Source of the DNA: Candidatus Curtissbacteria bacterium
GTDB taxonomy: Bacteria; Patescibacteriota; Microgenomatia; Curtissbacterales; GWA2-41-24
Length of the DNA: 7,253 bases
NCBI GenBank assembly: GCA_030688205.1
Contig: JAUYIQ010000030.1
Coordinates: 1-7,253, forward strand
Reading direction: 5' to 3'
The notes beneath the pieces were generated by a model that saw nothing but the letters and a program-made list of their open reading frames with translations, was not told the DNA's origin and ran no database searches. The position numbers and the translations under genes were made by a program. Shown here piece by piece: positions 5,293 through 7,253 of the stretch; within the stretch, counting starts at the first letter, position 1, and each line of letters starts with the position of its first letter.

Positions 5293-6206
5293 TAATTCTC
5301 AGAATTAAAATAATTTTGGAGCAACAAAGAAGCGTTTGTTAAAACGATATTCGGCAAACTTCTTGGAGCACAAATTTCACCTAAAGCAGCAATGTCAGAT
5401 GGCGATGCTAATAACGTTTCCGAAGCGTATGGGAACATTATCGATTTTTGGTTGTCCTCAGTATGTGAGAGTCCCAAAGCATGACCCAGCTCGTGAGCAA
5501 GTGTATGCTCAAGCTCTTTTTGGCTTGGCACAAAAAATATGCTGATTGTTTTTATCGGGCCGTCATAAAATCCTTCTTCCGGCCTTTGTGAAAGATTCAC
5601 ATTAAATTCTGAAATTTTCGAATTTATATTACCAACGTTTAAGTTAAATTCACGTGTCGAGAGATTCAAGTTTTTTGCTTCTTGGCTAAGTTTTTCTGAC
5701 AACTGTTGGAGTTCAGCCTGTCTTGCTATAAGTTTGTTAAATTCATCTCCAGGAGCACCACCCCGACTGTTCCAGCGATCAATCTCACCGTTAAGATCTG
5801 CCAGTTGCTTATTAAAATCATTTACCCCTTTTTCAAAATCAGCCTTTTTTGCTTCCAGACTTTGCGAATCGGAATCGAGCTTCTCTTCAAGCTGATTAAT
5901 CTGAGTATTTAACGCTTGTTTACTGTCGTAGGTAAAATTCACTTTAAGCACAGCTGCAGGGTCGTATTGAAATAAATTTTTCCTTGCGGGGTTTTCCCAA
6001 ATTGCTTCCGCTTGCGCCAAATCAGCCTTTACTTTCTCGGTGCTGAAGTTGAAGCGTTTATCAATATTGCCAATACTGTAGGCAAGCGGTTTATCACAAA
6101 CCGATCTTGAGAAAAACTCTCCGTTTGCAAAATAACCTCCAGCGTAGGTTGTAAAGCCAAATCCTAAAACTGCCACCAAAAACAAAAGAAACAAAACTTT
6201 CTTCAT
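5292..6206 (-). CDS. Secreted matrixin-type zinc metalloprotease with coiled-coil insert
   Basis: From the ATG at 6206 the protein has 304 residues. It begins with a signal peptide or uncleaved anchor (about 1-22, KK then VLFLLFLVAVLGFGF). A metzincin fold follows: residues about 40-92 supply the first strand and helix (LAYSIGNIDKRF, VKADLAQAEAIW) and a second strand (VLKVNFTYD). Residues about 95-205 are a long coiled coil rich in Q, E, K and N, inserted before strand ISIFF (221-225). The zinc site HELGHALGLSH (238-248) has all three histidines and the catalytic E239, and a Met-turn candidate is SIMFPY (M257). Two cysteines (C37, C279) could pair outside the cell. It should cut proteins at the cell surface; the substrate is unknown. 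An in-frame TTG at 6236 would add ten residues before the signal peptide and is less likely, since a TATAAT lies six bases before the ATG. Confidence 0.87.
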   Translation of the reverse strand: MKKVLFLLFLVAVLGFGFTTYAGGYFANGEFFSRSVCDKPLAYSIGNIDKRFNFSTEKVKADLAQAEAIWENPARKNLFQYDPAAVLKVNFTYDSKQALNTQINQLEEKLDSDSQSLEAKKADFEKGVNDFNKQLADLNGEIDRWNSRGGAPGDEFNKLIARQAELQQLSEKLSQEAKNLNLSTREFNLNVGNINSKISEFNVNLSQRPEEGFYDGPIKTISIFFVPSQKELEHTLAHELGHALGLSHTEDNQKSIMFPYASETLLASPSDIAALGEICAPRSLPNIVLTNASLLLQNYFNSEN

Positions 6207-6212
6207 ACTCAA

Positions 6213-6218
6213 ATTATA
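6213..6218 (-). promoter_or_regulatory. -10 box of the metalloprotease gene, leaderless spacing
   Basis: On the minus strand a perfect TATAAT is followed by TTGAGT and then ATG at 6206, again six bases. No good -35 box is found at 16-18 bases. The spacing predicts transcription from the start codon, as for the Lon-like gene and ftsK. Confidence 0.6.
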
Positions 6219-6238
6219 ACCCCAATTCTTAATCAACT

Positions 6239-6247
6239 TGCTATAAT
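6239..6247 (+). promoter_or_regulatory. Extended -10 promoter reading toward alaS
   Basis: TGCTATAAT combines a perfect hexamer (6242-6247) with the TG of an extended -10, which can work without a -35 box. Transcription would start near 6254, giving a leader of roughly 74 bases that contains both hairpins at 6256-6318. It interlocks with the minus-strand promoter at 6213-6218. Confidence 0.55.
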
Positions 6248-6255
6248 TTCACAAG

Positions 6256-6284
6256 AAATTACACGAGCGAAGCGAGTATAATTT
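6256..6284 (+). repeat. Structured hairpin A upstream of alaS
   Basis: This 29-base hairpin has an outer stem AAATTA / TAATTT, one C-A mismatch and the pairs AC/GT. Next come two tandem G.A oppositions (6265.6275 and 6266.6274), then the mini-hairpin GC(GAA)GC. The core GCGAAGC is the well-known exceptionally stable DNA mini-hairpin. It has the same layout as hairpin B. Confidence 0.65.
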
Positions 6285-6289
6285 AGAAT

Positions 6290-6318
6290 AAATTACATGA
6301 ACGGAGTGAATTTAATTT
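6290..6318 (+). repeat. Structured hairpin B upstream of alaS
   Basis: This is a second 29-base hairpin, 34 bases after the first. It has the same outer stem AAATTA / TAATTT, a mismatch at the same place (C-T), then the pairs AT/AT, two tandem G.A oppositions (6299.6309, 6300.6308) and the mini-hairpin AC(GGA)GT. Two base pairs differ from hairpin A by changes on both sides: C-G to T-A and G-C to A-T. It ends nine bases before the alaS ATG. Confidence 0.65.
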
Positions 6319-6327
6319 AATTCGGCT

Positions 6328-7164
6328 ATGACATCTGTTGAGCTTAGACAAAAATATTTAAAGTTTTTCGAGGATAGGGGACACAAAATTATCCCTTCCG
6401 CATCCCTAATTCCTTCGGAAACCACAGAGCTTTCCGGAACCCAAAGAGTGCTTTTTACAACGGCTGGCATGCACCCGCTTGTTCCGTATTTAATCGGCCA
6501 ACCACATCCCCAAGGCAAACGCCTTACTAATGTCCAAAGATGCTTGCGAACAGATGATATCGACGAAGTAGGGGATGCAGTACACAATACATTTTTCGAA
6601 ATGCTTGGAAATTGGTCGCTTGGAGATTACTGGAAAAAAGAAGCTATAGAACTAACATTTGAATTCCACACGAAAGTTCTAAAAATTCCGACAAGCCACT
6701 ATGCAGTAAGTTGTTTCGAAGGAGACAAAAACGCAAGTAAAGATAATGAATCCTCAAAAATATGGGAGGGTCTAGGCATCTCTAACGAAAGAATATCATT
6801 CTTAGGAAGAAAAGACAACTGGTGGGGACCAGCAGGAGACACCGGACCTTGTGGACCAGACACGGAACAATTTTACTGGTCTCAAAAAAACGCCCCTCCA
6901 AAAAGATTTGATCCAACAAACAAAGGATGGGTCGAAATAGGCAACGATGTTTTAATGCAGTATGTGAAAGACAAAAGAGCAATCCTAGTCGACGGAATGG
7001 GTTGTATCTACGATGAGAAATTTAATTCAAATAAAGAACTATTAAATGAAATAAACAAACTAAACACACACACAATATTAACCGTCAATGGTTTTAGGGA
7101 AAAAGGCATCTCTCTAATTAAAAAAAATAGCCCGGGATTTCCCAGGCTGGCGTCAAACTTCTAG
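6328..7164 (+). CDS. alaS: Alanyl-tRNA synthetase N-terminal catalytic part, chimeric 3' end
   Basis: Residues 1 to about 215 are the class II catalytic core of AlaRS, which charges tRNA-Ala with alanine. Family blocks are clear: LRQKYLKFFEDRGHKIIPSASLIP near the N-terminus (split over 6-29), FTTAGMHPLVPYLIG (43-57), NVQRCLRTDDIDEVG (68-82), TFFEMLGNWSLGDYWKKEAI (88-107), DNWWGPAGDTGPCGPDTE (163-180) and VEIGNDVLMQY (202-212). A normal protein would continue with the GMGLER motif, the helical tRNA-binding domain and the editing domain (about 600-880 residues in all). None of this appears in any frame after 6970. The frame instead enters a HAD-like segment (residues 217-266), then 12 residues read through a minus-strand terminator, ending at 7164. 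As read, this could not be a working AlaRS, so a functional alaS must exist elsewhere or the join is an assembly artefact. The ATG fits the family start; no Shine-Dalgarno site is seen. Confidence 0.85.
   Translation: MTSVELRQKYLKFFEDRGHKIIPSASLIPSETTELSGTQRVLFTTAGMHPLVPYLIGQPHPQGKRLTNVQRCLRTDDIDEVGDAVHNTFFEMLGNWSLGDYWKKEAIELTFEFHTKVLKIPTSHYAVSCFEGDKNASKDNESSKIWEGLGISNERISFLGRKDNWWGPAGDTGPCGPDTEQFYWSQKNAPPKRFDPTNKGWVEIGNDVLMQYVKDKRAILVDGMGCIYDEKFNSNKELLNEINKLNTHTILTVNGFREKGISLIKKNSPGFPRLASNF
6976..7128 (+). other. HAD-like segment fused in frame to the AlaRS fragment
   Basis: Residues 217-266 of the open frame read as the start of a HAD-superfamily fold. Strand 1 and motif I are RAILVDGMGCIYDE, followed by a helix (NSNKELLNEINKLN) and then strand 2 with motif-II-like TILTVNGFREKG. 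The nucleophile aspartate is D222, but the second aspartate of the usual DxDG is methionine (DGMG). The segment is AT-rich like the rest of the window and stops where the more GC-rich right end begins. A GTG at 6964 or ATG at 6955 might have been near its own start. The family call is from motif pattern only. Confidence 0.45.
7120..7148 (-). terminator. Intrinsic terminator of the minus-strand HTH gene
   Basis: Read on the minus strand, AGCCTGGGA / AA / TCCCGGGCT forms a 9-bp stem with one G.U pair (the innermost A-U probably opens). A, then eight U follow. It lies about 20 bases after the stop of the HTH gene and is the only textbook intrinsic terminator in the window. Confidence 0.8.
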
Positions 7165-7169
7165 GCCAA

Positions 7170-7253
7170 TTACTCTTCGGCATCTTTCACCAGAATCCAG
7201 AGCTTGATTTCCAGGGCTTCGGCGAGGGAGTTGAGGTTGTGGAGGGAGATCTT
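7170..7253 (-). CDS. C-terminal end of a helix-turn-helix (XRE-like) regulator, start outside window
   Basis: The last 84 bases, read on the minus strand, give 27 codons and a TAA stop: KISLHNLNSLAEALEIKLW followed by ILVKDAEE. This is the pattern of the last two helices of a Cro/C1-type (XRE) DNA-binding domain, in which 'pSl.tL.kLA.AL.v.l..L' follows the recognition helix. The gene would enter from the right edge. GC content over these codons is 43 of 84 bases, with preferred codons GCC, CTC and CTG, clearly unlike the AT-rich genes to the left. Single-domain regulators of this kind are often antitoxins or phage and plasmid repressors, but the partner gene is not in view. The terminator just after it supports a real gene end. 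Confidence 0.6.
   Translation of the reverse strand, partial: KISLHNLNSLAEALEIKLWILVKDAEE

Noticed and set aside
5336..5912. Two plus-strand frames opposite the protease gene
   Set aside because: The minus strand encodes a signal peptide, coiled coil and HExxHxxGxxH zinc site in one frame, so the plus-strand frames are shadows.
6207..6236. TTG at 6236 as the start of the protease
   Set aside because: It would place ten polar and aromatic residues before a typical signal peptide and would run through a perfect TATAAT; the ATG at 6206 fits better.
6297..6320. Tiny frame ATG AAC GGA GTG AAT TTA ATT TAA as a leader peptide of alaS
   Set aside because: Seven codons lying wholly inside hairpin B, without alanine codons or a ribosome site; pairing explains the sequence better.
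6316..6321. TTTAAT six bases before the alaS ATG as a leaderless promoter
   Set aside because: The spacing matches the other genes, but the critical second-position A of the -10 box is missing and the bases overlap the hairpin stem; the extended -10 at 6239-6247 is stronger. Kept only as an alternative.
1..7253. CRISPR array, tRNA, rRNA or insertion sequence
   Set aside because: No regularly spaced repeats, no tRNA-like cloverleaf with its conserved arms, no rRNA blocks and no transposase or paired terminal repeats were seen on either strand.

Overview
The window is AT-rich, uses TGA as an ordinary stop, and looks like part of a genome from the Candidate Phyla Radiation (Patescibacteria), probably on the Microgenomates side. 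This is inferred from the gene types: a compact SpoIIIE-length FtsK, a RodZ-like protein ending in an Ig-like domain, a secreted matrixin-type protease with a coiled-coil insert, and a Lon-type ATPase without a protease domain. No marker in the window settles the phylum.

Layout. Positions 1-597 hold the 3' part of an unrecognised protein gene. The Lon-like AAA+ gene (605-1657) follows, with the -10 box of its promoter laid over the upstream stop codon. A 168-base gap (1658-1825) carries a composite stem-loop element, a TTGTAA repeat cluster and a strong promoter. That promoter drives a probable operon, ftsK (1826-3937), a rodZ-like gene (3943-4569), a small DUF948-like membrane protein (4635-4910) and a YtxH-like membrane protein (4903-5241). 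Its theme is chromosome partition, cell shape and the inner membrane. A second copy of the stem-loop element sits on the ytxH-like stop. The secreted metalloprotease (5292-6206, minus strand) converges on it. Divergent from the protease is an alanyl-tRNA synthetase gene (from 6328), preceded by two matched hairpins.

The right end is abnormal. The AlaRS reading frame leaves the family after about residue 215, runs into a HAD-like segment, and then crosses into a more GC-rich stretch. That stretch holds the 3' end of a minus-strand helix-turn-helix gene and its terminator. It is either a real rearrangement or a chimeric assembly join.

The most notable non-coding signals are: (1) three genes with a perfect TATAAT exactly six bases before ATG, which predicts leaderless mRNAs; (2) two 29-base hairpins with identical architecture, including tandem G.A pairs and C(GNA)G triloops, and with compensatory changes; (3) two copies of a composite 3'-end element whose flanks are conserved and whose stem has changed on both sides.
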